Positions 1-9,599 of a stretch of DNA of 64,000 bases are shown here, in pieces; the stretch's first letter is position 1, and each line of letters opens with the position of its first letter. The stretch spans positions 186,001 to 250,000 of the forward strand of contig NZ_SCNN01000004.1 of the NCBI RefSeq assembly GCF_005503535.1, given 5' to 3'. Origin of the DNA: Mesorhizobium comanense. Lineage in GTDB: Bacteria; Pseudomonadota; Alphaproteobacteria; Rhizobiales; Rhizobiaceae. Both the position numbers and the translations under genes were made by a program. The notes beneath the pieces were generated by a model, which was not told the DNA's origin, searched no databases, and was given only the letters and a program-made list of their open reading frames with translations.

Positions 1-604
1 CCATGGCTTCCTCGCGATCATGCGTGACATGCACGGCCGTGATGCCGAGCCGCTTCTGCAGGGCGCGGATTTCATGGCGCACGGTCAGCCTTATGCGCGC
101 GTCGAGATTGGACAGCGGCTCGTCCAGAAGCAGGATTTCCGGATCTATGGCCAGCGCCCGGCCAAGCGCCACGCGCTGGCGCTGGCCGCCTGAAAGCTGC
201 GCCGGCTTGCGGTCGCCGAGCCCATCGAGCCCCAGCAGTTTCTCCATCTCGCCGACGCGCCGCGCGATCTCGGCGCGCGGCTGCCGCTTGAGCTTCAGCC
301 CGTAGCCGATGTTCTGCGCCACCGTCATATGCGGCCACAGCGCGTAGGACTGGAAAACCAGCGCCATGCCGCGCTTGTCGGGAGGCAGGCGGGTGACATC
401 GCGGCCAGCGACCCTGATCGAGCCGGCGTTCGGCGAAACAAAGCCGGCTATCGCGCGCAACAGCGTTGTCTTGCCGCAGCCGGAGGCGCCGAGCAACGCC
501 ACGAATTCGCCCTTGGCAATGCCCAGGTCTATGCCGTCCAGAACCCGCGACGCACCATATCCGGCACTGACACCGCCAAGTTCGAGGAAGCTTTCCGTCG
601 TCAT
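1..604 (-). CDS. ABC transporter ATP-binding protein (partial, runs off the left edge)
   Basis: ATPase that would energise a polyamine/iron/sugar-type importer (PotA/FbpC/UgpC-like family). Reading leftward from the ATG at 604, the frame stays open to the edge. It shows a Walker A (GASGCGKTT), Q-loop (VFQSYALWPH), signature LSGGQRQRVALGRAL, Walker B (ILLLDEPLSNLD) and switch histidine (HVTHDREEAM). About 200 residues are present, so the C-terminal regulatory part lies outside the window. The start is supported by a purine-rich AAGGGTGGTGA just upstream. No transport partners are visible, so the substrate cannot be assigned. A perfect 14-bp palindrome lies 13 bp upstream of the start. Confidence 0.9.
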   Translation of the reverse strand, partial: MTTESFLELGGVSAGYGASRVLDGIDLGIAKGEFVALLGASGCGKTTLLRAIAGFVSPNAGSIRVAGRDVTRLPPDKRGMALVFQSYALWPHMTVAQNIGYGLKLKRQPRAEIARRVGEMEKLLGLDGLGDRKPAQLSGGQRQRVALGRALAIDPEILLLDEPLSNLDARIRLTVRHEIRALQKRLGITAVHVTHDREEAM

Positions 605-616
605 TCACCACCCTTT

Positions 617-630
617 TGCACAGCTGTGCA
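617..630. promoter_or_regulatory. Perfect 14-bp palindrome upstream of the ABC ATPase gene
   Basis: TGCACAGCTGTGCA is perfectly self-complementary and sits 13 bp in front of the ATG of the leftmost gene, overlapping its leader. The position fits an operator for a dimeric repressor. No regulator gene is in view, so the binding protein is unknown. Confidence 0.35.
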
Positions 631-850
631 TCATAAGACGCAAGCTGCCCGTTCCTGAGATCGAAATAGGAGGTCTAGGTAACGTCTTTGTGACGGTTTG
701 CGGGGAAAGTCCTCCTCTTCCCGATCCTCCGTCAGTCACCGCCACGGTGAAGGGCAACGCAAAACCTCCCGATCTTTCCGCTGCCGCCGCCACGATACAA
801 TGATCGGGCGGCTATAGGGAAAGCATTTTTGCGGAGGGCTCGGTACGGAA

Positions 851-892
851 CAATTCCAGGAAAAGTGCGAAGCGGTTTTCTGTCCGGAATTG
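851..892. repeat. Palindromic intergenic repeat, copy R1
   Basis: CAATTCC at the left and GGAATTG at the right enclose a core (AGGAAAAGTG...GGTTTTCTGTCC) whose halves also pair. The same 40-odd-bp sequence recurs at 14534-14577, 42021-42063 and, degraded, at 57144-57190. It lies in the 605-930 gap, where I see no convincing gene. The element resembles the short palindromic repeats scattered between genes in Hyphomicrobiales genomes. Confidence 0.75.
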
Positions 893-930
893 TGTCAAGG
901 AGATAGGACGAAAAGGGCCGGAAAGGCGCC

Positions 931-1719
931 TTATTGTGCGGTCCAGCCACCGTCCATCGGCAAGGTCGTGCCGGTGATCTGCTTGGCCGCGTCGGAGCAC
1001 AGGAACAGCGTCAGCGCGGCAAGCTCCTCGACGGTGACGAATTCCTTCGTCGGCTGTGCGGCGAGCAGCACGTCATGCTTGACCTGTTCTTCGGTCATGC
1101 CGCGCGCCTTCATCGTATCGGGGATCTGTTTTTCGACCAGCGGCGTCCAGACATAGCCGGGTGCGATCGCATTGACGGTGATGCCGTCCTGCGCGACCTC
1201 GAGCGCCACCGTCTTGGTCAGGCCCGCAATACCGTGCTTGGCCGAGACATAGGCCGACTTGAACGGCGAGGCGACCAGAGCGTGCGCCGAGGCCGTGTTG
1301 ATGATGCGGCCCCATTTGCGCGCCTTCATGCCGGGCACGACAGCCTTGATGGCGTAGAAGGCCGCCAGGAGATTGATGCGGATGATGGCTTCCCACTTGT
1401 CGTCGGGGAACTCCTCGATCGGCGCGACGTGCTGGATGCCGGCATTGTTGACCAGGATGTCGAGGCTGCCGAACGCCGCCTCTGCATCGTGCACCATGGC
1501 ACTCACCGCCGCGCCGTCCATCATATTGGCATCCGAATAGCGGCACTTGACGCCGAAATCCTTCTCGATGCCGGCGCGCTCCTGCTCGATCGCCGCCGGA
1601 TCGCCGAGGCCATTGATGGTGACGTTGGCACCTTCGGCGGCAAAGGCGCGGGCTATGGCCAGGCCGATACCGCTGGTCGAGCCGGTGACGAGAGCATTCT
1701 TCGAAGACAGGGAGCCCAT
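931..1719 (-). CDS. bdhA: D-3-hydroxybutyrate dehydrogenase (SDR family)
   Basis: NAD-dependent oxidation of D-3-hydroxybutyrate to acetoacetate, the cytosolic step that follows polyhydroxybutyrate breakdown. The 262-residue protein begins at ATG 1719 (MGSLSSKNALVTG). A longer in-frame reading upstream looks non-coding. It has the SDR cofactor motif TGSTSGIGLAIA near residues 10-21, NNAG for the central fold, the Ser plus YVSAKHG (Tyr-x3-Lys) catalytic set, and the C-terminal PMDGGWTAQ ending typical of this enzyme. Length matches the family (about 260). It is divergent from acetoacetate decarboxylase and patatin genes, an arrangement that fits ketone-body and PHB metabolism. Confidence 0.9.
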   Translation of the reverse strand: MGSLSSKNALVTGSTSGIGLAIARAFAAEGANVTINGLGDPAAIEQERAGIEKDFGVKCRYSDANMMDGAAVSAMVHDAEAAFGSLDILVNNAGIQHVAPIEEFPDDKWEAIIRINLLAAFYAIKAVVPGMKARKWGRIINTASAHALVASPFKSAYVSAKHGIAGLTKTVALEVAQDGITVNAIAPGYVWTPLVEKQIPDTMKARGMTEEQVKHDVLLAAQPTKEFVTVEELAALTLFLCSDAAKQITGTTLPMDGGWTAQ

Positions 1720-1950
1720 GGCAATCTCGCAAGATGTGGGAGGGAACAGGAGCATATAATTGTGCGTCGCAACATGACAATGACAGAGCCATGTGTCGGC
1801 GCGATTACAGCCAGATGACGCTGCCGGCATGGCTTTCGCAACGCCCCGAACCGTGTTCGCCGGGCTGACACGGCACTGTCATGGTGCCGTGCAACATATT
1901 TGCCAGCGCATTCGCGCGGGGTCGTTTTTCAAAATCACGAGGACACGAGG

Positions 1951-2739
1951 ATGGAAATCGCCGATGTCGTGAAGCGCGCCTATGCCATGCCGCTCACCAA
2001 CCCGTCCTTCCCGCCCGGGCCCTACCGCTTCTTCGACCGCGAATACATCATCATCACCTACCGCACGACCCGCGAGGCGCTCGAAGCCGTGGTGCCGGCG
2101 CCACTGGAGATCGACGAGCCGCTGGTCAAGTATGAATTCATCCGCATGCCCGACTCGACGGGTTTCGGCGACTACACCGAAACCGGCCAGGTCATCCCGG
2201 TACGCTACAAGGGCCAGCATGGCGGCTTCGTCCATTCGATGTATCTCGACGACGACGCACCGATCGCCGGCGGGCGCGAGCTTTGGGGTTTCCCGAAAAA
2301 GCTCGCCAACCCGAAGATCGTGCACGAAGGCGAGGTGATCGTCGGCACGCTTCACTATGGCAGCGTTCTGTGCGCGACCGGCACGATGGGCTACAAGCAC
2401 AGGGAGGCCGACCATGACCAGGTGCTCGCCTCGCTGGCGGCGCCCAACTTCCTGATCAAGATCATCCCGCATGTCGATGGTGGACCACGTATCTGCGAGC
2501 TGGTGCGCTACTACCTCACCGACATCACGCTGAAGGAAGCCTGGACAGCACCCGCCGCGCTCGACCTTCGGCCGCATGTCATGGCCGACGTGGCCAAACT
2601 GCCGGTGCTCGACATCGTTTCCGCCGTCCATTTCAAAGCCGACCTGACGCTCGGATTGGGCGAGGTCGTCCACGACTACCTCGCCGAGCACGACCGGTCC
2701 GCGGCCAGCACAAACATGCCGGAGAAAATTCGTGCTTGA
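1951..2739 (+). CDS. adc: Acetoacetate decarboxylase
   Basis: Decarboxylates acetoacetate to acetone and CO2 through a Schiff base. The protein has 262 residues from ATG 1951, chosen because an AGGA element precedes it and the extra upstream codons look non-coding. The family hallmark [13 protein letters not shown] is present, placing the Schiff-base/pKa-lowering lysine pair at residues 116-117. The product of the divergent bdhA is its substrate. Its 3' end overlaps the patatin gene by 8 bp, which implies translational coupling. Some ADC-superfamily members act on other keto acids, so the exact substrate is inferred. Confidence 0.9.
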   Translation: MEIADVVKRAYAMPLTNPSFPPGPYRFFDREYIIITYRTTREALEAVVPAPLEIDEPLVKYEFIRMPDSTGFGDYTETGQVIPVRYKGQHGGFVHSMYLDDDAPIAGGRELWGFPKKLANPKIVHEGEVIVGTLHYGSVLCATGTMGYKHREADHDQVLASLAAPNFLIKIIPHVDGGPRICELVRYYLTDITLKEAWTAPAALDLRPHVMADVAKLPVLDIVSAVHFKADLTLGLGEVVHDYLAEHDRSAASTNMPEKIRA

Positions 2740-3892
2740 ACGCAACCGCAACAAGGAAGCCGCCGCCACCATCGAGGAAATCTCCGCGCAGTACGACCGC
2801 ATCGCGCTGGTGTTCCAGGGCGGCGGTGCGCTCGGCGCCTATCAGGCCGGCGTCTACCAGGCGCTGGCCGACGCCGGCTGTGAGCCGACCTGGCTTTCCG
2901 GCGTCTCGATCGGCGCCATCAATGCCTCCATCATTGCCGGCAACGAGCCGAGCCGCCGCCTGCAGCGTCTGGAACAATTCTGGCAGACGATCTCGGGCCG
3001 CAAGATCTGGGCCTATACGCCGGAAGGAGACCTCTACCGCGACATCCGCAACCAGACCTCGTCGCTGATGACGATGACGATGGGCCAGCCCGGCTTCTTC
3101 AAGCCGCGCAATCCCAATCCCTGGTTCCAGCTTTCGGGGGCGGATGGCGCCACCAGCTTCTACGACACCGCCGAATTGAAGGACACGCTGGAGAGCCTGA
3201 TCGATTTCGATGTCCTCAACGACGGCAAGAAGCGGCTGAGCGTCGGCGCGGTCAACGTGCGGACCGGCAACTTCGTCTATTTCGACACCGACAAGGTCCG
3301 CATCGGACCGGAGCACATCATGGCCAGCGGCGCTCTGCCGCCCGCCTTCCCCTCGATACGCATCGAGGGCGAGTACTACTGGGATGGCGGCATCGTCTCC
3401 AACACGCCGCTGCAATATCTGCTCGACCAGGAAGAGGACCGCTCCTCGCTGGTCTTCCAGGTCGATCTGTTCAGTGCGCGTGGCGTGCTGCCGCGCGGCA
3501 TGGCCGATGTGCTGTCGCGCCACAAGGACATCATGTATTCCAGCCGCACGCGACAGAACACCGACAATTTCCAGCGCATCCACGCGCTGAAGATGAAGCT
3601 GCTCGACGCGCTGAAGCGTGTTCCGCCGGACCAGCTCAAGGAAGGCGAGAAGGAATTGATGGCCGACTATTCAGACGCCGGTGTCGTCAACATCGTCCAC
3701 CTCATCTACCAGCACAAAGGCTACGAAGGCCACGCCAAGGACTATGAGTTCTCCGGCACCTCGATGCGCGAGCATTGGGAAATGGGCCAGGAAGACACCG
3801 AGCGCACGCTGCGTCACAAGAAATGGCTTATGCTGCCGACCAATGCCGACGGCGTCACCATCCACGACCTGCATCGCGAAGACCCGACCTGA
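2732..3892 (+). CDS. Patatin-like phospholipase (DUF3734-type)
   Basis: Probable intracellular serine lipid acyl hydrolase with a Ser-Asp dyad. The 386-residue protein starts at GTG 2732 with GGAGAA upstream, overlapping the adc stop. It carries the oxyanion loop [12 protein letters not shown] (about residues 30-41), nucleophile elbow GVSIGA (about residue 58) and catalytic Asp in [13 protein letters not shown] (about residue 215). The C-terminal half ([17 protein letters not shown] and onward) fits the longer DUF3734 subfamily found in proteobacteria. Coupling with adc and proximity to bdhA suggest a role at PHB granules or in lipid turnover, which is inference. No signal peptide is evident. 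Confidence 0.85.
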   Translation: MLERNRNKEAAATIEEISAQYDRIALVFQGGGALGAYQAGVYQALADAGCEPTWLSGVSIGAINASIIAGNEPSRRLQRLEQFWQTISGRKIWAYTPEGDLYRDIRNQTSSLMTMTMGQPGFFKPRNPNPWFQLSGADGATSFYDTAELKDTLESLIDFDVLNDGKKRLSVGAVNVRTGNFVYFDTDKVRIGPEHIMASGALPPAFPSIRIEGEYYWDGGIVSNTPLQYLLDQEEDRSSLVFQVDLFSARGVLPRGMADVLSRHKDIMYSSRTRQNTDNFQRIHALKMKLLDALKRVPPDQLKEGEKELMADYSDAGVVNIVHLIYQHKGYEGHAKDYEFSGTSMREHWEMGQEDTERTLRHKKWLMLPTNADGVTIHDLHREDPT

Positions 3893-4042
3893 GGAGCTCA
3901 GGTCCCTCCGGAAGATCACGATAGCGGGTACGGTTCCAGCTGGAGCAGCGCTGATCGAAATGCGCCTCTGTCTGTTTGACCGGGGCTTTTCCGGTTTCGG
4001 CTCCCGCTTCGGAATCATGGACGCGACTGGTCTATTGGAAAA

Positions 4043-4945
4043 CTAGTCATTCGGTAGCGCGATGGATGACCATGCGGGATCGCGTGTCGGGGCAGACGAC
4101 CAAAACGAGATATCGCTGAACCCGATGGTCTGGGTTATGTCGGAAAGCGCGTCACGGTAAATCCCGAAGCGTGGCTGCGTGTCGATGAATGGGTGCCCCG
4201 CACCGTCCCGCGCGCCATGGTCGGCATAACCCAGTATGCCGAAATAGGGCTTGCAGCTTCGGCCATTGAACCACACGCGAACCTCGCTGGCACCGTCCGC
4301 AAGGCTCGGTTTCAACAGGACGTTTACGTCGTTCCAAGTGCCGACATCCACGTGCCATGGCCCGCATATGGTTTTGCTCTTGCCCTGATTGCAATCCTTT
4401 GCGCCGTGGACCCGCGCCAGGAAGTCGGCGCCCGTGGGCGAGCGTCGCGCTTGCACGGCGAAAAGAGGGATCGCGGCGTGACAATCACCCTTAGGCAGCT
4501 GATCGGCGTACGGGATGTCCTGTTTGACCTGATGGATTACGGTACGGTTGTCCGTGCCTTGCCACGGTGCTTCGAGGCGAAATCTGAAATGGTACCAGGT
4601 AGGCTGATCGAACTTCACGACTTCCTGCCGGACCTGCGCCTCTACGCGTTCGGTGGGCTTGTCGTCCGGATTTGGATTGGCGGCATCTCCCGGATGAACG
4701 GAGATGCGCAGAATTGTCGATGATGCAGGGGCGTCGCAGGAGAACCGCGATGCCCAGGAATCCGGGGAGAGCTGTTTGCTGATCAGCCATTGAGCGGGAG
4801 GGTCATGCGGATCAGGCGCGCACAATTCCTTGAGGTCGGGCGAAAAGGCACCCACTGCGTTTTCGGCCGACGCTCGCCCAGGCGTAGAGGCCGAAAGCAA
4901 AGCGCCTATGATTGCCGGAGCGAGAATTCCTGTGCCGATGCGCAT
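4043..4945 (-). CDS. Exported polysaccharide-lyase-like protein (concanavalin-like fold)
   Basis: Predicted secreted protein of 300 residues resembling the bacterial polysaccharide lyase family with a heparin-lyase-I-like jelly roll. ATG 4945 gives a clean signal peptide (hydrophobic stretch GTGILAPAIIGALLSAS, cleavage after GRASA). The mature part has family-like segments: WYHFRFRLEAPWQG, NRTVIHQVKQD, a W-x-DV central strand (GTWNDVNVLLKP) and VWFNGRSCKPYFGILGY. Several cysteines could form disulfides in the periplasm. The substrate is not predictable. It stands alone between unrelated genes on both sides, and its sequence looks less GC-biased than its neighbours by eye, which would fit transfer. 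Confidence 0.65.
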   Translation of the reverse strand: MRIGTGILAPAIIGALLSASTPGRASAENAVGAFSPDLKELCAPDPHDPPAQWLISKQLSPDSWASRFSCDAPASSTILRISVHPGDAANPNPDDKPTERVEAQVRQEVVKFDQPTWYHFRFRLEAPWQGTDNRTVIHQVKQDIPYADQLPKGDCHAAIPLFAVQARRSPTGADFLARVHGAKDCNQGKSKTICGPWHVDVGTWNDVNVLLKPSLADGASEVRVWFNGRSCKPYFGILGYADHGARDGAGHPFIDTQPRFGIYRDALSDITQTIGFSDISFWSSAPTRDPAWSSIALPND

Positions 4946-5182
4946 GAAAAAGAAGGTCTCTTGATTGCGGATCCTGAAGACCTCATTCTGGCCTGTGGCG
5001 AAGAAGGGCATTCTGCGACAGTCGAATGCGCGGAATGCCCAGCCAAGATATTCGCCGGCAAAATTTACGCCTGCCACAACCAAGCGGCAAGCGATGTTGA
5101 CACAATCGCCGCTTGGGTTCCACCTTTCGGTCAGGCGTTGGCCCCAAGCGGCAGCGTTTTTGCGTGATCGATCGCGCTCCGT

Positions 5183-6793
5183 TCAGAACACCTGGCGGAA
5201 GACGATGAACAGCACGAAGGCCAGTGCGATCGAGCACGGCAGGGTCAGCACCCAGGCGAGCAGCAGGTTGCGCACGGTCGACCATTGCAGGCCGGAGCCG
5301 TTGGCGGCCATGGTTCCGGCGACGCCGGAGGACAGCACGTGGGTCGTCGACACCGGAAGTCCGAGCCGGTCGGCCATGCCGATCGTCACCATGGCGACGA
5401 GTTCGGCGGCGGCGCCCTGGCCATAGGTCAGGTGGCTCTTGCCGATCTTCTCGCCCACGGTGACGACGATGCGTTTCCAGCCGACCATCGTGCCGAGGCC
5501 AAGCGCCAGGGCAACCGCGACCTTCACCCAGAGCGGGATAAACTTCGTCGCATTGTCGACGGCCTTGTGATAATCGGTCACCGCCTTGAGGTCGGCGGCC
5601 TGCATCGGCAGCAGTTGCTTCTTGTCGATCAGCTTCAGCGCCTCGCCGATGAGGTAGATGTCGTTGCGGGCGTTGCTGACCAGGTCGGTCGGCACGTTGT
5701 CGACCGAGGCGTAGGGCTGCAGTTCGGCCGTCGTGTTGTGAATGTAGGTCTGCAGTGCGACCGTCGTCTTGTCGCTCCAGGTCCGTGTGCGCACGGCATC
5801 CTGCACGGCTGCCTTGGCATCCTTGGCGTCGGCGACGGTGACGCCGGGTTTCACATACTTGCCCAGCGCCTGCTCGACATTGACCGAGGCCGACTTGTAG
5901 GCTTCGAGATAATTGATATCGGGCGTGCGGTTGAGCGCGTAGGCGGTCGGCACGACGCCGATCAGGATCAGCATGATCAGGCCCATGCCCTTCTGGCCGT
6001 CATTGGAGCCGTGCGCGAAGCTGACGCCGGTGCAGGTGAAGATCAGCAGGCCGCGGATCCACCAGGGTGGCGGCGTGTTGCCCTTCGGCGCCTCGTAGAG
6101 GGCCTTGTTGCGCACCAGAAGCTTCATCGCATAGAGCAGGGCCGCAGCGGCGAAGAAGCCGACGATCGGCGACACCAGCAAGGTGGTGCCCACATTGGTC
6201 GCCTGCGACCAGTCGACGCCGCTGGTGGCGCTGCCGGCCGGCGCCATGAACTGGTTGGCGAGGCCGACACCGATGATCGAGCCGACCATGGTGTGCGAGC
6301 TGGAGGCGGGCAGGCCGAGGAACCAGGTGCCGAGATTCCACAGGATCGCCGCGACGAGCAGCGCGAACACCATGGCGAAGCCGGAGGAGGAGCCGACCTG
6401 GAGGATCAGTTCGACAGGCAAGAGCGACAGAATGCCGAAGGCGACAGCGCCGCTGGAGGTGAGAACTCCCAGAAAGTTGAACACCCCGGACCACATGACG
6501 GCGAACTCGGCCGGCAGCGAGCGCGTGTAGATGACCGTTGCCACCGCATTGGCGGTGTCGTGGAAGCCGTTGACGAATTCGAAGCCGAGCGCGATCAGCA
6601 GGGCAATTCCGAGTAGGATCCACGGCACGGTCTTGGCTACCGCCAGATCCTGGCTGAGTGCGTAGCCGACATAGATGATGCCGACCAGCACCAGCACGCC
6701 GAAGGCGGGCAGGAACCATTTGGCTCCACCCGATTGTTCAAGCGGATGATCCGGCCTCGGAATGCCCGCCTCGTTTGAAACTATGTCCACCAT
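5183..6793 (-). CDS. pit: Low-affinity inorganic phosphate transporter (Pit family)
   Basis: Inner-membrane metal-phosphate/proton symporter. The 536-residue protein is chosen from ATG 6793 because AAGGAG lies five to six bases upstream. The two inverted PiT signatures are visible: FEFVNGFHDTANAVATVIYT in the N-terminal half, and AELVAMVTIGMADRLGLPVSTTHVLSS in the C-terminal half. SFAHGSNDGQKGMGL is also present. Between the halves lies a soluble loop of roughly 130 residues (VNVEQALGKYVKPG... to ...DNATKF), as in E. coli PitA-type rather than short PiT proteins. About ten membrane segments are apparent. No PhoU-like Pit accessory gene is adjacent. Confidence 0.9.
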   Translation of the reverse strand: MVDIVSNEAGIPRPDHPLEQSGGAKWFLPAFGVLVLVGIIYVGYALSQDLAVAKTVPWILLGIALLIALGFEFVNGFHDTANAVATVIYTRSLPAEFAVMWSGVFNFLGVLTSSGAVAFGILSLLPVELILQVGSSSGFAMVFALLVAAILWNLGTWFLGLPASSSHTMVGSIIGVGLANQFMAPAGSATSGVDWSQATNVGTTLLVSPIVGFFAAAALLYAMKLLVRNKALYEAPKGNTPPPWWIRGLLIFTCTGVSFAHGSNDGQKGMGLIMLILIGVVPTAYALNRTPDINYLEAYKSASVNVEQALGKYVKPGVTVADAKDAKAAVQDAVRTRTWSDKTTVALQTYIHNTTAELQPYASVDNVPTDLVSNARNDIYLIGEALKLIDKKQLLPMQAADLKAVTDYHKAVDNATKFIPLWVKVAVALALGLGTMVGWKRIVVTVGEKIGKSHLTYGQGAAAELVAMVTIGMADRLGLPVSTTHVLSSGVAGTMAANGSGLQWSTVRNLLLAWVLTLPCSIALAFVLFIVFRQVF

Positions 6794-6935
6794 ATCCCAC
6801 TCCTTTTGCATTGCAGCAAAGAACCGGAAGGGACGCTAAGTCCGCACGATGAACCCTGTGTGACGCCGATAGCCGGCGTTGATCCGGCTCAGGCATGATG
6901 CTGGAAGGGTCGATTCGACCTGAAATCATCCGGCT

Positions 6936-8150
6936 CTAGGCCGGGCTGGAGCGCGTCTTCAGGATCGCCGAAAACAGGGGATCGAAGGCCCGGCTGATGG
7001 GCGCCGCCGCGGCGCCCAGCGCGATCGACCAGGGATCGGTGGTGCCGAGTTGCAGGCGCGGCAAGCTTCGTCCCGGCCGGTCGGCGATCGACGGCAGCAG
7101 CGGATGCATCGCCTCGACGAGCCTGCGCGCCAGTGCTTGCGGCGCACCGCTGGTCAAAATGACGGTCTGCGGGTCGAAGATCGTCTCGATCAGATGTACG
7201 CTCCAGCGCAGATCATGCGCCGCGCCGTCGATCCAGGCCATCATCCGGGGGTTCTCGGCCAGCACGAGGTCATTCATCCGCTGGTATATATCCCTGTCCT
7301 CCGGATCGAGGCCGAGATGCTGGTAAAGCGAGGCCAGCGAAGCGCGATGTTCGAGCGGCGTCGACCCGGGCCCCGCCGGCGACAGCAGCGCCATGCCGAT
7401 TTCGCCGGCATTGCCATGGCCGCCACTGTAGAGTTCGCCATTGAGGATCAGGCCGGCACCGATGCCGTAGCCGACATAGAGGCAGACCGCATGGTCGACC
7501 CCGTGCGCCGCGCCCACGATGCGTTCGGCCGTTGCACAGGCGGCCGAGTCGTTCTGCAGGCCGACATTCAGGCCCGTACCGGCCGCCAGTGTCTCCAGTA
7601 GCGGAAACTTCTGCCACGCCGGCATCATCCATTTGTCGTCCGAATTCTCCAGCCCGAAAGGCCCGGGCATGGCGACGCCGAGACCGACGAGCCGCTTCTC
7701 CGACTGCGAGGAGATGGCGGCCAGATCGCGCCGCACGCCGCCGATCAGCCCGAGAATGATCTCCACCCCCTTGGACGGTTCGTCGAGCGGCAGATTGGCC
7801 TCGGCCCGCGCCAGCACGCTGCCCATCAGGTCGACCGCGACCGCCCGCGTCAAGTGACGATCGATCTGCAGGCCGATGGCGAAGGCGCCTTCGGGCACCA
7901 GCCTGTAAGGGGTCGACGGCTGCCCCCTGCCCTTGCGCACCGCATCCAGCCCCACGACGAGGCCGTCGCTTTCCAGGTCCTCGATGATGTTGGAAACGGC
8001 CTGCTTGGTCAGCTGCGTCGCCCGCGCCAGGTCGGCGCGCGACAGCGCGCCATTGAGGCGCAGCGCCTCGACCATGACGCGGCGGTTGTGCGCGCTGGTG
8101 CCTTCCTGATTGGTGCCGCTCTTGGCGCGGATCGGGCTGATATCGTCCAC
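6936..8150 (-). CDS. ROK-family transcriptional regulator of the adjacent sugar operon
   Basis: 404-residue repressor-type protein. An N-terminal winged helix-turn-helix (NRRVMVEALRLNGALSRADLARATQLTKQAVSNIIEDL, about residues 22-60) is followed by a ROK ligand domain with the sugar-kinase fold (VGLGVAMPGPF, LQNDSAACA, GYGIGAGLILNG, GHGNAGEIGM). The zinc-binding CxCGxxGC motif normally found after that last segment is absent. It is replaced by LSPAGPGSTPLEHR, so the sensor has diverged. It is divergent from the sugar-binding-protein gene, and a 25-bp palindrome lies between them. It most likely represses the operon until the sugar or sugar phosphate binds. Confidence 0.88.
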   Translation of the reverse strand: MDDISPIRAKSGTNQEGTSAHNRRVMVEALRLNGALSRADLARATQLTKQAVSNIIEDLESDGLVVGLDAVRKGRGQPSTPYRLVPEGAFAIGLQIDRHLTRAVAVDLMGSVLARAEANLPLDEPSKGVEIILGLIGGVRRDLAAISSQSEKRLVGLGVAMPGPFGLENSDDKWMMPAWQKFPLLETLAAGTGLNVGLQNDSAACATAERIVGAAHGVDHAVCLYVGYGIGAGLILNGELYSGGHGNAGEIGMALLSPAGPGSTPLEHRASLASLYQHLGLDPEDRDIYQRMNDLVLAENPRMMAWIDGAAHDLRWSVHLIETIFDPQTVILTSGAPQALARRLVEAMHPLLPSIADRPGRSLPRLQLGTTDPWSIALGAAAAPISRAFDPLFSAILKTRSSPA

Positions 8151-8191
8151 GGCTTTTCCCCTCTTGACTCCATTAGGATATTCATCGACTA

Positions 8192-8216
8192 ATTAAGTCA
8201 AGCGAATTGACTTAAT
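8192..8216. promoter_or_regulatory. Palindromic operator between the ROK gene and the sugar operon
   Basis: Perfect 10-bp arms ATTAAGTCAA and TTGACTTAAT are separated by five bases (GCGAA). The site lies 41 bp upstream of the ROK start and about 118 bp before the binding-protein start. AT-rich dyads with this spacing are typical for ROK/NagC-type repressors. The assignment to the adjacent regulator is by position. Confidence 0.65.
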
Positions 8217-8333
8217 CGTGCCAACCACCGGGACACTAGGCTTTTTGTCTCGTCGGCAAACATTAGGTCACGCGACCTCGACCCGGGAAGGCAGGGAACG
8301 CCGGCCCGACAACATCGGAAATGGGAGAAGAAG

Positions 8334-9572
8334 ATGCTGAAATCGATCGGCAAGACCCTGTTGGGTGCCGTTTTTGCCGGGGGGCTGCTTGTCCCCCACG
8401 CTTTCGCCGAGACCACGCTCAATGCGCTGTTCATGGCGCAGGCCGCCTATAGCGAGGCCGATGTGCGCGCCATGACGGACGCCTTCACCAAGGCCAATCC
8501 GGACGTCAAGGTGAACCTCGAATTCGTTCCCTATGAAGGCCTGCACGACAAGACCGTGCTCGCGCAGGGCTCCGGCGGCGGCTACGACGTCGTGCTGTTC
8601 GACGTCATCTGGCCCGCCGAATATGCCACCAACAAGGTGTTGGTCGACGTGTCGTCGAAAATCACCGACGACATGAAGAAGGGCGTGCTGCCCGGCGCGT
8701 GGACCACGGTTCAGTACGACGGCAAATATTACGGCATGCCGTGGATCCTCGACACGAAATACCTGTTCTACAACAAGGAAATCCTGGAGAGGGCCGGCAT
8801 CAAGACACCGCCGAAGACCTGGGAGGAGCTTGGCGCACAGGCCAAGACCATCCAGGAAAAGGGCCTGTTGAAGACGCCGATCGCCTGGAGCTGGTCGCAG
8901 GCCGAAGCCGCGATCTGCGACTACACCACGCTGGTCAGCGCCTATGGCGGCGACTTCCTCAAGGACGGCAAGCCTGACTTCCAGAACGGCGGCGGCCTGC
9001 TGGCGTTGAAATACATGGTCGACAGCTACAAGTCGGGCCTCACCAATCCGAATTCCAAGGAATTCCTCGAGGAGGACGTCCGCAAGGTCTTCGAGAACGG
9101 CGATGCCGCCTTCGCGCTGAACTGGACCTACATGTACAACATGGCCAACGACCCCAAGGATTCGAAGGTCGCGGGCAAGGTCGGCGTCGTGCCGGCGCCG
9201 GGCGTTTCCGGGACCAGCGAGGTGTCGGCCGTCAACGGCTCGATGGGCCTTGGCGTCACGGCGGTGTCGAAGCATCCGGACGAAGCCTGGAAGTACATCA
9301 CCTTCATGACCTCGCAGGCGACGCAGAACCAGTACGCCAAGCTCTCGCTGCCGATCTGGGCCTCGTCCTACGACGATCCGGCCGTGACCAAGGGCCAGGA
9401 AGAGCTGATCGCCGCCGCCAAGCTCGGCCTGGCCGCCATGTATCCGCGCCCGACCACGCCGAAATACCAGGAACTGTCGACCGCCCTGCAGCAGGCCATC
9501 CAGGAATCGCTGCTTGGCACGTCTTCGCCGGAAGATGCCTTGAATACGGCCGCCAAGAACAGCGGCCTTTAA
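8334..9572 (+). CDS. Sugar ABC transporter substrate-binding protein (family 1)
   Basis: Periplasmic binding protein of 412 residues with signal peptide MLKSIGKTLLGAVFAGGLLVPHAFA (cleavage before ETTLN). The family-1 solute-binding fold is visible in the KANPDVKVNLEFVPYEGLHDK segment, the YDVVLFDVIWPAEYA hinge region and the WILDTKYLFYNKEIL pocket strand. An AGGA-type ribosome site (GGGAGAAGAAG) precedes the ATG. It is the first gene of a run with two permeases, a SIS protein, a kinase and an ATPase. Two strong hairpins separate it from the first permease gene, probably leaving binding-protein mRNA in excess. The sugar is unknown. Confidence 0.9.
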   Translation: MLKSIGKTLLGAVFAGGLLVPHAFAETTLNALFMAQAAYSEADVRAMTDAFTKANPDVKVNLEFVPYEGLHDKTVLAQGSGGGYDVVLFDVIWPAEYATNKVLVDVSSKITDDMKKGVLPGAWTTVQYDGKYYGMPWILDTKYLFYNKEILERAGIKTPPKTWEELGAQAKTIQEKGLLKTPIAWSWSQAEAAICDYTTLVSAYGGDFLKDGKPDFQNGGGLLALKYMVDSYKSGLTNPNSKEFLEEDVRKVFENGDAAFALNWTYMYNMANDPKDSKVAGKVGVVPAPGVSGTSEVSAVNGSMGLGVTAVSKHPDEAWKYITFMTSQATQNQYAKLSLPIWASSYDDPAVTKGQEELIAAAKLGLAAMYPRPTTPKYQELSTALQQAIQESLLGTSSPEDALNTAAKNSGL

Positions 9573-9599
9573 GCGTCGACCCTTCCTCACGGGCGACAG

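Noticed and set aside
5285..6616. 443-residue open frame antisense to the phosphate transporter
   Set aside because: His/Asp/Gly-rich without recognisable fold. The Pit protein on the other strand has clear family motifs.
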